DNA of 64,000 nucleotides from Levilactobacillus fujinensis (GCF_003946335.1 NZ_RHNX01000010.1:1-64000), one strand, 5' to 3'; counted from the first letter of the stretch, positions 51,704-61,104 are shown. The notes: a model not told the origin generated them from the sequence alone. Numbers and translations: made by a program.

Positions 51704-52573
51704 CTACTTGATGATCAATTGCTGGTTCTTTTCACCCACGGGTAGAAACTTCGGATGCTCCTGATAAAAATCATTCGGCGAATGCAAAACATATCGTTTT
51801 TGTCCGGTCAACGTCGTAAATAGCATGCCATGGCCCCCCGTTTCAATTACTGGATCGGGTAACTGTTGCCAATCGCCAAAGATATCCCCGGACTTAGAAA
51901 TAGCCTGTCCAACTGAATATCCCGCATTTCCCCAGCTTGACCACAACATCACTAGGGAACCATCGGGCTGTTGATAAACAGTTGGTCCATCAGCAAAGTA
52001 GGCATCCCCCTTAATTCCAAACTCCTTTTCTGCAAATGGCACTGGTTTCGCCCACTTGGCTTCTGCAGCCGAGAATAAACGAACCGGCTCGCCGACTGTC
52101 TTAGTCCAATCGTCAGTCAAAGCTACCGCACACATATCGCCTTGTGGCACGTCCTGTAACGTATGCGAGTAAACTAAGTAGGACCGACCATCCTTTTCAA
52201 AAATTGTTGCATCGATTGCTTCACTGTCTGCTGCGGTCAATTGTGTCACGTAGTGGTAGGGACCCAATGGCTTATCCGCTTTGAACAAGTTAATGGACTT
52301 CTTCCGATGCGCACCACCTAGGGTCGTTACCAGGTAGTTCTGGCCATTATGTTCGTACGCTTCCGGCGCCCAGTAGTTTTCTGTTGCCCAAAAGCCCTCT
52401 GGTCGATGAAAGACCTCATTAGGCCCCTGCCAATTTTCAAGGTCTGAACTGACATAGCAGTCAAAACCATCCATCTCACCCCAACACGATTGACTACGCG
52501 TGCCAAATAAATAATACTTACCATCTTGAACAAGAACATACGGATCACGAATATTGATATCAGCTGTTTTCAA
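51704..52573 (-). CDS. GH43 glycoside hydrolase
   Basis: 289 residues, TTG start with GGAGGAAA upstream. Five-bladed propeller of family 43: catalytic base Asp in NIRDPYVLVQDGKYYLFGT (Asp 9), transition-state Asp in SEAIDATIFEKDGRSYLVYSH, and the segment ADGPTVYQQPDGSLVMLWSSW where many members have EGP. No signal peptide, so it acts inside on imported oligosaccharides, likely removing arabinose or xylose. It is the third gene of the GH2-MFS-GH43 operon. Confidence 0.85.
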   Translation of the reverse strand: MKTADINIRDPYVLVQDGKYYLFGTRSQSCWGEMDGFDCYVSSDLENWQGPNEVFHRPEGFWATENYWAPEAYEHNGQNYLVTTLGGAHRKKSINLFKADKPLGPYHYVTQLTAADSEAIDATIFEKDGRSYLVYSHTLQDVPQGDMCAVALTDDWTKTVGEPVRLFSAAEAKWAKPVPFAEKEFGIKGDAYFADGPTVYQQPDGSLVMLWSSWGNAGYSVGQAISKSGDIFGDWQQLPDPVIETGGHGMLFTTLTGQKRYVLHSPNDFYQEHPKFLPVGEKNQQLIIK

Positions 52574-52605
52574 ACTAGTTTCCTCCCACCATTAGATTAT
52601 CCTTT

Positions 52606-53820
52606 TTAAGCATTTTCCGTTTTTCCAGATTGACCAAAGGCCTGTTCGACAATTTTTCTTTGCAACCCAATTGCGGCAATCAAAATGCACAGAACCAGGC
52701 TAGCCAGACCACTGGTCGTGAAAATATTTAACGCTGATGTATCGCTGCCGGCCAAAATATTCATTAAGAATGGACTTGCAAAGCCGCCAATCGCCAACCC
52801 AGCCGAGTAAACACCAATCGACATCGGGACACTGGTCTTATCAGCAGAAATTGAAATTAAGTAGGGATATTGGGCCATGCACAGGCTTAATGCGGCACCG
52901 GACAAGAAACTACCAACCCCAATCATAATCATTGAGTTCGCAAAGCCGATAATCAAGAACGATAACGCCATTAACAAAAATGATGAACTAATCGTATAGT
53001 TTTTTAGGACCTTAGCTAACGATCCAACGATAATTCCGCAGAGCAACCCACCTAGTAGCCCAATCATTGAGAGACCACCGGCTAGGGCGCTACCACCAAG
53101 ATGATGCGCGGTCACGAACAATGAAATATTGTTGGAAAAAACATTGTACAGTACCATTGAACAGAAACCACCTAATGCAATGAGCCACGTAAACTTATTC
53201 ACGGAAATTTTAGTCTTCTCGACAGGTGAATTTTTCGTCTGAACATTTTCCACAGCTTCACTCTTATGCAATGGCAGCGCTATCAAAACAATGATTAAAA
53301 TCAGAACTGGAAAGAGATAGGCCAAATAGTTGTTCACCCAGGATTTGGCGGCTAAGACGCCTCCTGCAAAAATAACCAGCATTGCCCCAAAGTTCGTAAA
53401 CGCTGTGTTCTTTCCCATAACATCCTGCCGTTGATTTTCCGGCAACTCTTCCGTAATCAAAACCTGAACGATGTTCGTCACCATCCCTTGGCCAAACCCA
53501 ATTACAGCAGAACAGACTAACAGAAAACTTAAACTAGCATGGTATACCAGCGGTGCCAGTCCTCCTAAGCAAATCAGGGCAACACCGGTAATCGCCAAAT
53601 ATTTATGTGGCATCCGCCCGGCAGCTAATCGCCCAATGACCAATCCAGCAATCAAGGCAGCCAGGTTTGGAATCGACGTCAGCATCTGAACAAACGTATT
53701 CCCTGCATGGAAAGCTTGCGCAATCGCAGCGTAGGATGGTGATGTTGTCAATGAGATCATCGACAATGTACTTAAGGCTAAAATTCCAACTTTTCTTGAT
53801 AATATACTCTTCGTCGCCAT
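52606..53820 (-). CDS. MFS transporter
   Basis: 404 residues, twelve predicted helices, ATG with AAGGAG upstream. Major facilitator fold with GLVIGRLAAGRMPHK as the loop 2-3 motif and a GLLGGLLCGIIVGSLAK repeat. Between two glycosidase genes (12 bp and 32 bp gaps), it probably imports the oligosaccharide that they degrade. The substrate is not readable from the sequence. Confidence 0.85.
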   Translation of the reverse strand: MATKSILSRKVGILALSTLSMISLTTSPSYAAIAQAFHAGNTFVQMLTSIPNLAALIAGLVIGRLAAGRMPHKYLAITGVALICLGGLAPLVYHASLSFLLVCSAVIGFGQGMVTNIVQVLITEELPENQRQDVMGKNTAFTNFGAMLVIFAGGVLAAKSWVNNYLAYLFPVLILIIVLIALPLHKSEAVENVQTKNSPVEKTKISVNKFTWLIALGGFCSMVLYNVFSNNISLFVTAHHLGGSALAGGLSMIGLLGGLLCGIIVGSLAKVLKNYTISSSFLLMALSFLIIGFANSMIMIGVGSFLSGAALSLCMAQYPYLISISADKTSVPMSIGVYSAGLAIGGFASPFLMNILAGSDTSALNIFTTSGLASLVLCILIAAIGLQRKIVEQAFGQSGKTENA

Positions 53821-53832
53821 TATAATCTCTCC

Positions 53833-56283
53833 TTAATTAACTTTGATTTCAGTCGTCACTTCTGCTAAATTCTCGGCCGCAACACGAACCGTTACTGTCC
53901 CCGAGCGCTGTCCTAAACGAACGATTCCAAGGGCCTGCCCCTTAAATAGATGCTGTGTAGGTGTCGTAAAACCTTCTTCTGGACACGGATCACTCGTCCC
54001 CAATGCCTGTAGTGTCCCCGGACCGGTGACGGTTACCCTAATGTCACTGGTATCAATTGGATTACACAAACCATCTTGGTCAACTGCTTCAATTTCAATA
54101 AAGCATAAATGGTCTTCTCCGGATTGAATCTGTGCATTATCAACTTGCACGGCTAAATGATTCGTCGCCTGAACTGTCTGTAAGTTGCTTTCACCGACAA
54201 CGACACCATGCTTATAGGTCACTGCTTTCAAGGTTCCTGGCTGATAGGTCAATTGCCATTTACTGTAAAATTTTTGAAAATCATCACCAACTGGTTTCTT
54301 TCCTAAGGACTGATCATTCAAAAACAGTTCGACCTCATCCCCCGTTGCGTAGACTTCTACAATGATTGGTTGATCATCAAATCCCGGCCACGTCCAAGAG
54401 TGTTCCGAATCGGTCCATGACCAATTGCTGACAAACATCTTCTTACCAAAGTTTTCAGGCCGCTGAACGGCAATGTATGGCTCATTTTGTTGGCGATTCC
54501 AGATCATCGATCGCCAATACGAAACGGGCTTGCGATTACCAGTCAAATCAAAATCACCACAGTAAGCCGTTACCCACGGATAAGGGGCCGTGAAGGACTG
54601 ATTACCGTCATCGGGTACTAAGCGGCCAACGCCGGTCTCTCCCAAATAATCCCAAGCCGTCCACGAGAAATCGCCTAAGACGTACGGATGCTGCGTGACT
54701 AAATCCCAATTGGTCGCTAAATCTGATGGATTTGTTTCCGTTCCAATAAAGACTCTGTGCGCATCCCGTTGATGATCAAGTTCATACCGCGCCGCCGCAT
54801 AATTGTAGCCAATGATATCTACCATGTCACAGGACTCCGCAATTGCTTCGGTCGTGATTGGATGCGTATTGACCAACGGCATAAGTTCCTTAAAGTTATT
54901 CATCAAATCATTGATATTTTCCTGACTCATTTTGGTCTTCAGTGAAGCTGCAATCTGTGGTAATTTGTCCATACTAGATAAGGTTGGATTAATCGCATTA
55001 AGCACATACCGCGTCGCGTCCAAAGACCGAATCTTATCGATAAACTTCCGGCCCCAGAAAGCGGATGTCTCGGTTCCCGTCTCGGGAATTTCATTGCCAA
55101 TGGAATAGATAATGACAGACGGATGATTGAAATCTTTGTTGACCATTGCCGTGAGGTCTTGTTCCCATTGCTGTTCCATGTAGAGTGCATAATCATAAGG
55201 CGTTTTGGGTTGCGTCCACACATCGGTAAATTCATCGATGACGAGCATGCCGTACTTGTCGCACGCAGCAATTAATTTGTCATTCATTGGATTGTGCGCC
55301 GAGCGAATTGCATTGTAGCCAGCCGATTTAAGTCGTTTAACCTTACGTTCCTCATTATCCTTAAAGATGGCTGCCCCCAAGAATCCTTCGTCAGGATGAA
55401 CACAACCACCTTTCAGGTTAATCACTTTTCCATTCAACATTAGGCCTTGTCGATTGTTTAATGCCAGGGTTCGGACACCAAAGATAGCTGACTCCTTGTC
55501 AACAATTTCATCGGCCACTAATAAGGACACCCGACACCGGTATAAATTCGGCGTAGCCACGGACCATAATCTTGGCGATGCTAAATAAATTCTGGTTGAA
55601 AGTTCAAGCTTAGAAGTCGACTTTAAATTGACCTTCTCAAGTCTGCTTGCAACAACCTGCTCTTCGCTATCAAAAATCTCATATTTCAGATGAACCGTCT
55701 TCGCACCAATTTCCCGATTAACTAGTTGTGCGCTCACAACTAACGTCGCATTATCCGCATCCGCACTTTCCGTTTGAATATGAACGCTATCGTCGCTGAG
55801 GCGCAATGGCTGACCAAACAATAGCCACACATCATCGAAAATTCCCGACCCGGTATACCAGCGACTAGCCGGTTGCGCTTTATTTTTCACAACAACTTTG
55901 ATCGTGTTGGTTTGACCAAAGACAACGTAGTCCTGAACGGCAACCGTAAAGCCGGTATAACCATAGGGATGGCGGCCAACGACCTGGTTATTGACTAAAA
56001 TCGTCGTATTTCCCATGACACCTTTAAATTTCAAAAATACTTCCTGATTTACATGTTGCGCATCAATCAAGATTTCCTTGACATACTCATAGTCTTCACC
56101 AGCGAAGAATCCCATGTCTGATCCTGTATCATTTTCTGCACGTCTCTGCGTTCGCAGCATCCCATCGTAGGGCAAGTCGACATTAACGTCATGGATCTTT
56201 GCGGTACCACCTGACACTTGATCACTAACATCCGTAGTCCCATTCTTTACTTTCCAAGACTCATTAATTAAAATAGATTCCAT
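53833..56283 (-). CDS. GH2 beta-glycosidase (probable beta-galactosidase)
   Basis: 816 residues. The N-terminal sugar-binding jelly roll (1-175) has the phrase ASRWYTGSGIFDDVWL. An Ig-like domain (about 180-275) leads to a TIM barrel with GGCVHPDEGFLGAA and IRSAHNP. Acid/base Glu lies in IIYSIGNEIPE (about 399), nucleophile Glu in VFIGTETNP (about 505). Extra beta domains form the C-terminus. No signal peptide, so intracellular. Family 2 includes beta-galactosidases, glucuronidases and mannosidases; the GGCVHPDE type is mostly galactosidase-like. First gene of the operon. Confidence 0.88.
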   Translation of the reverse strand: MESILINESWKVKNGTTDVSDQVSGGTAKIHDVNVDLPYDGMLRTQRRAENDTGSDMGFFAGEDYEYVKEILIDAQHVNQEVFLKFKGVMGNTTILVNNQVVGRHPYGYTGFTVAVQDYVVFGQTNTIKVVVKNKAQPASRWYTGSGIFDDVWLLFGQPLRLSDDSVHIQTESADADNATLVVSAQLVNREIGAKTVHLKYEIFDSEEQVVASRLEKVNLKSTSKLELSTRIYLASPRLWSVATPNLYRCRVSLLVADEIVDKESAIFGVRTLALNNRQGLMLNGKVINLKGGCVHPDEGFLGAAIFKDNEERKVKRLKSAGYNAIRSAHNPMNDKLIAACDKYGMLVIDEFTDVWTQPKTPYDYALYMEQQWEQDLTAMVNKDFNHPSVIIYSIGNEIPETGTETSAFWGRKFIDKIRSLDATRYVLNAINPTLSSMDKLPQIAASLKTKMSQENINDLMNNFKELMPLVNTHPITTEAIAESCDMVDIIGYNYAAARYELDHQRDAHRVFIGTETNPSDLATNWDLVTQHPYVLGDFSWTAWDYLGETGVGRLVPDDGNQSFTAPYPWVTAYCGDFDLTGNRKPVSYWRSMIWNRQQNEPYIAVQRPENFGKKMFVSNWSWTDSEHSWTWPGFDDQPIIVEVYATGDEVELFLNDQSLGKKPVGDDFQKFYSKWQLTYQPGTLKAVTYKHGVVVGESNLQTVQATNHLAVQVDNAQIQSGEDHLCFIEIEAVDQDGLCNPIDTSDIRVTVTGPGTLQALGTSDPCPEEGFTTPTQHLFKGQALGIVRLGQRSGTVTVRVAAENLAEVTTEIKVN

Positions 56284-56314
56284 CTAAACCGCTCCTTAAC
56301 TTGTTGGTTTTTAC

Positions 56315-56326
56315 GAAAGCGCTTTC
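56315..56326. promoter_or_regulatory. cre-like palindrome between GH2 and araC genes
   Basis: Perfect palindrome GAAAGCGCTTTC, the core of CcpA cre sites, 32 bp upstream of the GH2 start. The outer TG/CA positions do not match. It suggests catabolite repression of the operon. The AraC sites were not identified. Confidence 0.6.
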
Positions 56327-56442
56327 CTAATTGACAAGTCCTATCTTACGGGACGGGCGCCTTAAATTTGGTATCATTTCTTTACCTATTCAGACATCCA
56401 TGTACCTTTTTTAAACATCATTAGCTAGTGAGGTGAACGCAA

Positions 56443-57477
56443 TTGTCCGAACAAGATTTTTTCGTACACAAGAATTTACGCACAGAGCGAGAGGAAAAAG
56501 TATCTATTGCGGAAATTCGGTCAACGCGACAAAGTGACTATGATATCTCTCTCGAAACATTCGAAAAAGGCGCAACGACAAATTATTTCTATCGTTACAC
56601 CTTAAATAAAAACTCAGCATTTTCAATGAATACACAGGAGTCAAAGTACTTTGAAAAATTCAATCTTCTCCATGCGCAAAACTATTTTGTCCTCATTTGT
56701 CCGCTAAAAGGTGAGCTTTCTGTCAACCTTGATGGTCATGTTGTGAAGCTAAATGAGGGTGATGTTTGCATTGTGGACAAGAATCTATTTCACACAGAGG
56801 TTGCTCGGCAAAATGAAGTTCAGACTTTCTTTTTAAATATTTCGGCGGACTTAATGCGGCAATTATTCAATAATCGTTTTGTTTATTTTCACCGTTCAGG
56901 TGCGGTTTTCGACTTTTTTCAACAGACACTCGATGAAACAACAACTGAGAAGCAAGCCCTCATTCTAAAACGAAATTATTCGCCGGCAAAGATTGCCTCA
57001 GTTCTAGTTGGCTTTTCAGCTATTGAAGCCGAGTTCAAAGTAAAACAATCTGGTTTTGTTTTCATGCTAAAAGGACTGCTGGTCAGACTGCTAGACGCCC
57101 TGGCCAATGGCAACCTCTATACTGGATCTGCTATTCGCGTACTCTCCCCTGAACGTAATATTGTCATTCAACAGGTTAAGCAACTTATCGACCTTCGAGA
57201 GGCGAAAATTTCCTATGTCGATTTAGGTGCGGCGCTAAAATATAACGGTAATTATTTAAACCGACTATTTCAAAAAGAATACGGCCTTTCCATTAAGCAA
57301 TACAGTAACATTGTCTGTATCCGTCGCGCAGACTACCTCCTTATCAACTCCAACAAATCGGTTAAAGAAATCATTTCCCAACTTGGCTTTACGAATCGTA
57401 CTAGCTTTAATCGCCTCTTCCAACAGAAACACGGCATGGGACCAGCAGAATATCGTAAAGAACACCAGGTTCACTAA
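56443..57477 (+). CDS. AraC family transcriptional regulator
   Basis: 344 residues, TTG start with GAGGTG upstream. N-terminal cupin-like sensor (about 60-200, with LSVNLDGHVVKLNEGDVCIVDKNLFHTE). The C-terminal double helix-turn-helix (about 235-340) has AALKYNGNYLNRLFQKEYGLSIKQY and SVKEIISQLGFTNRTSFNRLFQQKHGMGPAEYR. It is divergent from the GH2-MFS-GH43 operon and is the likely sugar-responsive activator. No other target is obvious. Confidence 0.9.
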   Translation: MSEQDFFVHKNLRTEREEKVSIAEIRSTRQSDYDISLETFEKGATTNYFYRYTLNKNSAFSMNTQESKYFEKFNLLHAQNYFVLICPLKGELSVNLDGHVVKLNEGDVCIVDKNLFHTEVARQNEVQTFFLNISADLMRQLFNNRFVYFHRSGAVFDFFQQTLDETTTEKQALILKRNYSPAKIASVLVGFSAIEAEFKVKQSGFVFMLKGLLVRLLDALANGNLYTGSAIRVLSPERNIVIQQVKQLIDLREAKISYVDLGAALKYNGNYLNRLFQKEYGLSIKQYSNIVCIRRADYLLINSNKSVKEIISQLGFTNRTSFNRLFQQKHGMGPAEYRKEHQVH

Positions 57478-57479
57478 CA

Positions 57480-57670
57480 GCGGCAAAACCGGGTTCAGGT
57501 GCGTCGTTCTATTAAGTCAAGGAGTGTTTAGTAGAAAAATAAGCTTGCAGACTCGGCATTTTCGAAGTTTTAAGTTGTGTTCGCACCGATCTAGTCCCAT
57601 AGTTACCGGCCGGGTATGGCGATGGCTGGACAACAGTCATATGTCATGGCTTAAACCTTTCAGTTATCAG
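57480..57670 (-). repeat. interspersed repeat, left half, reverse
   Basis: Reverse blocks: GGTGCGTCGTTCTA, AGCTTGCAGACTCGGC, AAGTTGTGTTCGCACCGATCTAG, GGCCGG, GACAACAGTCAT, and right terminal repeat CTTAAACCTTTCAG. It starts 3 nt after the araC stop. Confidence 0.7.
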
Positions 57671-57749
57671 TTTTAAGCGGAGCCGGCTACTTTTTCACCC
57701 GTTTCGGTAATATAGATTTGGAAACACAAAAACATACTAAGATTAGCTC

Positions 57750-57936
57750 AAAAAGTTGCTCTTTTCAGAATCTAATGATTCTGAAAAGAGCAACTTTTAT
57801 TTACGCCACTATGGTGCCGAAACGTGGGACATAAAGCAGTTTGTTGCGCTTAACCCGATAGCAAAAATCATGCCAAAATCAAGCATAATTCCTGCTATCA
57901 CGTTAATGCTCGCAAACTAGCCGCTTTATGTCCCAC
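57750..57936 (-). ncRNA. composite 3'-UTR hairpin element (GTGGGACA family) after the DUF72 gene
   Basis: On the minus strand, 24 nt after the DUF72 stop: hairpin 57936-57824 (outer stem GTGGGACATAAAGC / GCTTTATGTCCCAC, inner GATAGCA / TGCTATC), linker with GGCACCATAGTGGC, and terminator hairpin 57800-57750 (AAAAGTTGCTCTTTTCAGAATC and its complement). Compared with the 16301 copy, paired changes keep both stems. Confidence 0.65.
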
Positions 57937-57959
57937 TCTCCACCGCTGACTTTATTCTT

Positions 57960-58805
57960 TTAAAACAAATCCAACTGCTGTGGCGCCAAATTCGCCCAAT
58001 GTAAGCCTAGAATCGCCTGCAACCGTTGCGCATTCGGTGCGGCATCTCGGCCGGAGTTGTTGTTGAAGATGACGCAGACATTTTTTGCCTGTTGATCTAG
58101 CCGTTTAGCCAGTGCCGCAAAGTTCTGCAGCTCCTCTTCTGAGTACCGATACAGCGTCCGCGTCTTACGCCAGCTAGCGCCTTGATTAAACCAGCCTTGC
58201 GCGTTGCGGCCGTGCAAGCGGACCACCGCCAGTGCCGATGTCGTCACTGTGTCGATCAACGGAATCCCATCGTTTAAATTATGCGGTTCGTCGGTCGTCA
58301 CGTTGGTCAACTTCAGTGACTTGAGATAGTCCAGCACGTCGGTCGTCATCCCCGGTGTTGCGAACCAACTCGGGCTTCGAAACTCAACGGCTACTGGCAG
58401 ATTGCCCATCTGCACACGCACGTCACGGAGATACTCAATGTTGGCCGTCGTCCGATTGAAAAACGGCGGAAATTGAAACAGCACCGTTAACAACTTGCCA
58501 CTGACTACCAGGGGTTGAATGGCTTCCTTAAACTGCTCAAATACCGTTGCCAATGCCACTGCATCAACTGGCTCCTTGCGATTGTGCTTGGTCATGACCT
58601 GATTCGCCTTCAGAATATACTGAAAGCCATCCGGCACGGTAGCGGCCCACTTGCCAATCGTAGTCTGCCGCGGAATCCCATAGAATGGCGTATCCAGTTC
58701 AACCACCGGAAAATGGCCCGCGTATTCAGTTAAGGTCACTGGCCGATCTTCACCGCCAATCAACGCCGGGTGCTCGGTCCAAGTGGTTAACCCAATACTA
58801 ATCAT
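57960..58805 (-). CDS. DUF72 family protein (YecE-like)
   Basis: 281 residues, ATG with GAGGAGG upstream. TIM-barrel family DUF72: ISIGLTTWTEHPALI, VELDTPFYGIPRQTTIGKWAATVPDGFQYILKANQVMTKH, VAVEFRSPSWF, and a C-terminal CVIFNNNSGRDAAPNAQRLQ segment where the family has its NNH.G.A motif. Widespread, role unknown. It stands alone between repeats. Confidence 0.9.
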   Translation of the reverse strand: MISIGLTTWTEHPALIGGEDRPVTLTEYAGHFPVVELDTPFYGIPRQTTIGKWAATVPDGFQYILKANQVMTKHNRKEPVDAVALATVFEQFKEAIQPLVVSGKLLTVLFQFPPFFNRTTANIEYLRDVRVQMGNLPVAVEFRSPSWFATPGMTTDVLDYLKSLKLTNVTTDEPHNLNDGIPLIDTVTTSALAVVRLHGRNAQGWFNQGASWRKTRTLYRYSEEELQNFAALAKRLDQQAKNVCVIFNNNSGRDAAPNAQRLQAILGLHWANLAPQQLDLF

Positions 58806-58841
58806 CCGCAGAGTCCTCCTCTAAGATTTTTAAACTAGTTA

Positions 58842-59025
58842 CCAAAGGTTGAAAACCAAAATGTTTGCGTTACTCTTGCAGCAGTAAGAATTATCACGGC
58901 TAAATTAGTGAAAACAGCCGCACTCCGACCGTCAGGGATTCCGCTTACTGTAGAGAACGCCTCCAGCCAAAGGGCGGGCTTCCGGATCGCCTGAAAGCTG
59001 CCAAGTTCAGGCGTCTCCCAGGTCA
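58842..59025 (-). repeat. interspersed repeat, right half, reverse
   Basis: Begins CCAAAGGTTGAAAACC, then AAAATGTTTGCGTTACTCTTGC, TTATCACGGCTAAATTAGTG, AACAGCCGCACTCCG, CTCCAGCCAAAGGGCGGGCTTCCGG and GGCGTCTCCCAGGTC. It lies just before the DUF72 gene. Confidence 0.82.
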
Positions 59026-59065
59026 TCATCGCCAACAAATAGAAACGCCACCCCCCGGGTAAAAC

Positions 59066-59392
59066 CTATTTAAACCGCTCGAATTGCTTGATCAGTTCAG
59101 CCTCGGGCGTGGTCAGGCGACCGCTAAGCTGACTGATCAGCCGTTTCCCCGCTAATCGATCATTGTAGCGAATCCCGGTGACACACAAATCGATCAAGGC
59201 AAACAGTGCCGTCACCAGTACCGCCTGTTGCCGCGTGAACGTCACGCTAAATAGTGTGACTAGCTGACCGTTGAACGCCACCTGTAAAATACCATAGATG
59301 ACCAAGGTGTCCGGAATCAGTTGCAGAAAGCTAAGCCAGCGTAATCGCCGGACCAACTGCTTGAGTTGATGAATCACTTCTTGATGGCTCAT
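59066..59392 (-). CDS. small membrane protein of unknown function
   Basis: 108 residues with a basic amphipathic N-terminus and two helices (about 18-40 and 53-71), then a soluble charged C-terminus. It starts 5 bp after the Sir2 stop and is the last gene of the mvaA operon. No family recognised. Confidence 0.6.
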   Translation of the reverse strand: MSHQEVIHQLKQLVRRLRWLSFLQLIPDTLVIYGILQVAFNGQLVTLFSVTFTRQQAVLVTALFALIDLCVTGIRYNDRLAGKRLISQLSGRLTTPEAELIKQFERFK

Positions 59393-59397
59393 GCGCG

Positions 59398-60102
59398 TTA
59401 CCCCCGGACCTGGAGTTCGTTAAAGAAGTCAGTGGCGTCGGCTTGGACCATATCATAGTCAAAGCCTAAATCTAATTTTTCCTGATTCACAACGACTACT
59501 TTGGCCGCACTGTTTCTGTAATCGAGTAAACCAGCAAACGGGTAAACGCGCATCGACGTCCCAACGATAACCACCAAATCGGCCTGATTCATGGCCGCCA
59601 CAGACCGTTGAATGTTCGTTTCGTTTAGTCCCTCATCGTAGAGCACGACGTCTGGCCGTAACCAACCGCCATCCACGTCATGGTGTGGGTCCTTCAGATA
59701 GTCCTGCCACGCCACTTTAGCGCCGCAGACCTGGCAGTGCACCTGGTACATGTTGCCGTGAAATTCCACCAGATGCTTGGTGTGGGCCACGTTGTACAAG
59801 TTGTCGATATTTTGCGTAATGACCATTGCACGGTCCTGTTGCGTCAAGGCCGCTTGCTTTTCGTGAATGACGTTGGGGGTGGCATCCGGGTAGTAGAGGT
59901 TCTGTTTTACGTAATCGTAAAATACATCTGGTTCCTGAACTAAACAGGTGTGACTCAGATAATACTCGGCGTTGCGGTGTCCAGTGTATAGGCCATTTTT
60001 CGACCGATAATCTGGAATCCCAGAAGGCGTCGAGACGCCCGCACCAGTTAAAAATACAATGTGCTTCGCCTCGTCAAAGGTTGCTTGTAAGCTCGCTTCC
60101 AT
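59398..60102 (-). CDS. Sir2 family NAD-dependent deacylase lacking half of the zinc site
   Basis: 234 residues from the ATG at 60102 (AAAGGA 9 nt upstream). Sirtuin core: FLTGAGVSTPSGIPDYRS, ITQNIDNL, and catalytic His in LVEFHGNMYQVHC. NAD is used to remove acyl groups from lysine. Sirtuins have two Cys pairs holding zinc. The first (CQVC) is present, but the second is replaced: DPHHDVDGGWLRPDVVLYDE reads where RCPKCGG..RPDVV is usual. Some lactic acid bacterial sirtuins seem to share this. It is part of the mvaA operon. Confidence 0.87.
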   Translation of the reverse strand: MEASLQATFDEAKHIVFLTGAGVSTPSGIPDYRSKNGLYTGHRNAEYYLSHTCLVQEPDVFYDYVKQNLYYPDATPNVIHEKQAALTQQDRAMVITQNIDNLYNVAHTKHLVEFHGNMYQVHCQVCGAKVAWQDYLKDPHHDVDGGWLRPDVVLYDEGLNETNIQRSVAAMNQADLVVIVGTSMRVYPFAGLLDYRNSAAKVVVVNQEKLDLGFDYDMVQADATDFFNELQVRG

Positions 60103-60123
60103 ACCCAATCATCCTTTCTAAAA

Positions 60124-61089
60124 TTAACGCAAGATGTATGGCATCTTCAACTGTTTGAAGAGGTCTTCCACCGACATATCATAGATCTTCGTGTAATAAT
60201 CCGGCGTGTCATCCTTCGGTGCTGGTGACGGCAAGACAAAGGCGTTCTGCTGATCAGCCCGGTTAAAGCCAACGTAGCCGCGCCGCTGGGTCGTCTTTTC
60301 GTGCATATCTGAATGGTACAGTTCGAAAATTTGCTTGACGGTCAAGCTTAGTTGACGCTTGGATAGCACACTGGTCAGCGTTGTGAATTCCGTATTGTGC
60401 AGTGCTGGCAAATGCCAAGCCTCTAATTGGGCGTCGAATGCCTTGAACAATTTGACTACGTTACGGCGTAAGGTAAACGGCGAATCCACTGGCTTTTCGC
60501 TAATGATATCGTATAACTTCCGCGCGGCAGCGTAACTAATTGGATAGTCGCGCTTGAACTGGGCGATGATTTTATCGTTGTCAAGGCCAAAGAAGACCAG
60601 TGCATCCAACAGTGTCAGCGTTCGCAACGTCATTTCATCATCGACCGGTGTGGGTTCCGGCTTGAGTGTCGCCGTGACCCCATTTAAGTATAGTCCCGCA
60701 ATCTCATCAGTGATCAGTCCATGCTTGCGTTGTTCACTAACTACCACAATGTGGCTCACGATATCATAAAGCTCGGTCCCCATGATCATCAATTGTTCGT
60801 CGAGCTGGGGTTGGCCGGTCGTCAACGAGAAGAAGACTTGGGGGAAACCAGACAGGATCATTAGCAAATGAACCAGTTCGTGAGAAGCCGTGTAATTTGG
60901 TGCCGTCAAATCGGCGACCTGAATATTAATGTCCTTACCCATTTGAACCTGTTGGGCTTGGTCGTGACGGACGAAACCCGCTTGGAGTTCACCAATAAAT
61001 TGAACTTCGACTTTGCCGGGATAGAGCGCGTTAACCTGATTTAAGAGGCCTTGAACCTCATCGTTTAATTGCACATCTTTTGCTTGCAT
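60124..61089 (-). CDS. HExxH-containing protein (IpaB/EvcA-type annotation)
   Basis: 321 residues. Near residue 70 is ASHELVHLLMI, an HExxH zinc-protease-like motif with an Ala-Ser lead as in many metallopeptidases. The rest is mostly helical. No signal peptide or membrane helix. Similar proteins near HMG-CoA reductase genes of lactobacilli are, as I recall, labelled IpaB/EvcA family, but that label gives no function. The third zinc ligand cannot be named. It starts 15 bp after mvaA; Sir2 follows at 21 bp. Confidence 0.65.
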   Translation of the reverse strand: MQAKDVQLNDEVQGLLNQVNALYPGKVEVQFIGELQAGFVRHDQAQQVQMGKDINIQVADLTAPNYTASHELVHLLMILSGFPQVFFSLTTGQPQLDEQLMIMGTELYDIVSHIVVVSEQRKHGLITDEIAGLYLNGVTATLKPEPTPVDDEMTLRTLTLLDALVFFGLDNDKIIAQFKRDYPISYAAARKLYDIISEKPVDSPFTLRRNVVKLFKAFDAQLEAWHLPALHNTEFTTLTSVLSKRQLSLTVKQIFELYHSDMHEKTTQRRGYVGFNRADQQNAFVLPSPAPKDDTPDYYTKIYDMSVEDLFKQLKMPYILR

Positions 61090-61104
61090 AATTTTTAAGT
61101 TCCC

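Noticed and set aside
56196-56212. GCGGTACCACC, resembling a T-box core on the minus strand
   Set aside because: It lies inside the GH2 coding sequence and has no terminator or specifier structure.
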